The position numbers and the translations under genes were made by a program. A model generated the notes under the pieces. It was not told the origin of the DNA and searched no databases. It saw only the letters and a program-made list of their open reading frames with translations. Positions 21,609 through 21,788 of a DNA stretch of 21,788 nucleotides are shown in pieces. The stretch's first letter is position 1, and every line of letters begins with the position of its first letter. The stretch is from Saccoglossus kowalevskii (Eukaryota; Hemichordata; Enteropneusta; Harrimaniidae), in assembly GCF_000003605.2 (NCBI RefSeq), contig NW_003158745.1, positions 76,638 to 98,425 on the forward strand, in the 5' to 3' direction.

Positions 21609-21625
21609 TCCCATCCTCGTCGCGA
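21609..21625 (-). other. Primer-binding site, tRNA-Ser(GCT) type
   Basis: On the + strand, TCCCATCCTCGTCGCGA matches the 3' end of animal tRNA-Ser(GCT), which ends TCCCATCCTCGTCGCCA, at 16 of 17 bases. The single mismatch is in the CCA. It lies two bases (21626-21627) from the LTR end, the normal spacing. It primes minus-strand DNA synthesis. Confidence 0.88.
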
Positions 21626-21627
21626 TT

Positions 21628-21788
21628 TGTAACGTCTGTATTGATAAATTAACTCGAGAAACTATTGTCGTATATTTATTGCCATACAAATAATGGCGAC
21701 TATGGCGTTCAAGTATCCCATAATGCTATACAGTCATCACTATAGTGACATATCGAGTGATGTCATAGGTCACCCTCGTTATCGTTTT
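21628..21788 (-). repeat. 5' LTR, cut by the window edge
   Basis: It starts TGTAACGTCTG on the + strand like the other LTR and aligns with it to the window end, 161 of an expected 177 or so bases. The AATAAA signal is kept (21680-21675). The CRE palindrome of the other LTR reads TGATGTCA here (21758-21765), a C to T change at a CpG. There is a small insertion near 21750. The last 20 or so bases align poorly with the other LTR. Confidence 0.9.

Larger units (their letters stand above)
16335..21788 (-). mobile_element. Decayed Ty3/gypsy LTR retrotransposon, right end cut
   Basis: Two related LTRs flank gag, protease, reverse transcriptase, RNase H and integrase remnants, all on the minus strand and in gypsy order (integrase last). 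A primer-binding site and a polypurine tract lie at the correct LTR edges. The LTRs are short (177 bp) with TGTAA...TTACA ends, and the primer site fits tRNA-Ser(GCT). Short LTRs with a serine-tRNA primer are known for the Mag lineage (Bombyx mag), and molluscan Steamer-like elements of that lineage also have short LTRs, so Mag-like placement is plausible but unproven. Every coding segment carries stops, frameshifts or deletions, so it is a non-autonomous fossil. The element would end about 16 bp past the window if the LTRs are equal in length. Confidence 0.93.

Overview
This is AT-rich nuclear DNA from an animal. It has no continuous long reading frames, much low-complexity and repeated sequence, and one decayed Ty3/gypsy LTR retrotransposon. 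The short LTRs, the tRNA-Ser-type primer site and the style of the interspersed repeats suggest a marine invertebrate, possibly a mollusc. That placement is inference, and nothing here fixes the species. I see no intact protein-coding gene, no tRNA or rRNA gene, and nothing bacterial such as operons or a CRISPR array.

Bases 1-14,000 are mostly intergenic or intronic. They contain a 28-bp tandem array (515-801), a short array with a 29-bp period (1274-1360), an AT microsatellite (1936-1956), a polypyrimidine tract (5331-5399), a roughly 50-bp tandem duplication (6562-6665), two diverged copies of one interspersed repeat (9148-9310 and 9456-9598), and a short inverted repeat (10397-10496). Both interspersed copies carry an RFX X-box-like palindrome. 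The ATG-started frames in this part (at most 89 codons) resemble no family I know.

Bases 14253-14396 look like a classical core promoter on the + strand. A CCAAT box, a CRE-like GACGTCA, a CACGTG E-box and a TATA-like box are spaced correctly ahead of a possible short first exon that ends in AAG|GTAATT. This is the best hint of a host gene. If it is real, everything to the right would be first intron, unless the transcript is non-coding.

Bases 16335 to the right edge are one LTR retrotransposon on the minus strand. From its 5' end (right) to its 3' end (left) it has a 5' LTR cut by the window edge, a tRNA-Ser(GCT) primer-binding site, a leader with a small upstream ORF, gag, aspartic protease, reverse transcriptase, RNase H, integrase remnants, 1.7 kb of unexplained non-coding interior, a polypurine tract and a 177-bp 3' LTR. 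All coding parts are broken by stops, frameshifts and small deletions. The integrase catalytic core is gone, the RT DD pair is absent and no gag zinc knuckle is visible. The two LTRs differ by roughly 15% by eye, so the insertion is old and cannot move by itself.

I did not find a convincing new biological system. The items most worth a second look are the promoter and first-exon candidate, the 28-bp array built on an AACGTT core, the X-box-bearing repeats, and the unusually long non-coding 3' interior of the retroelement.
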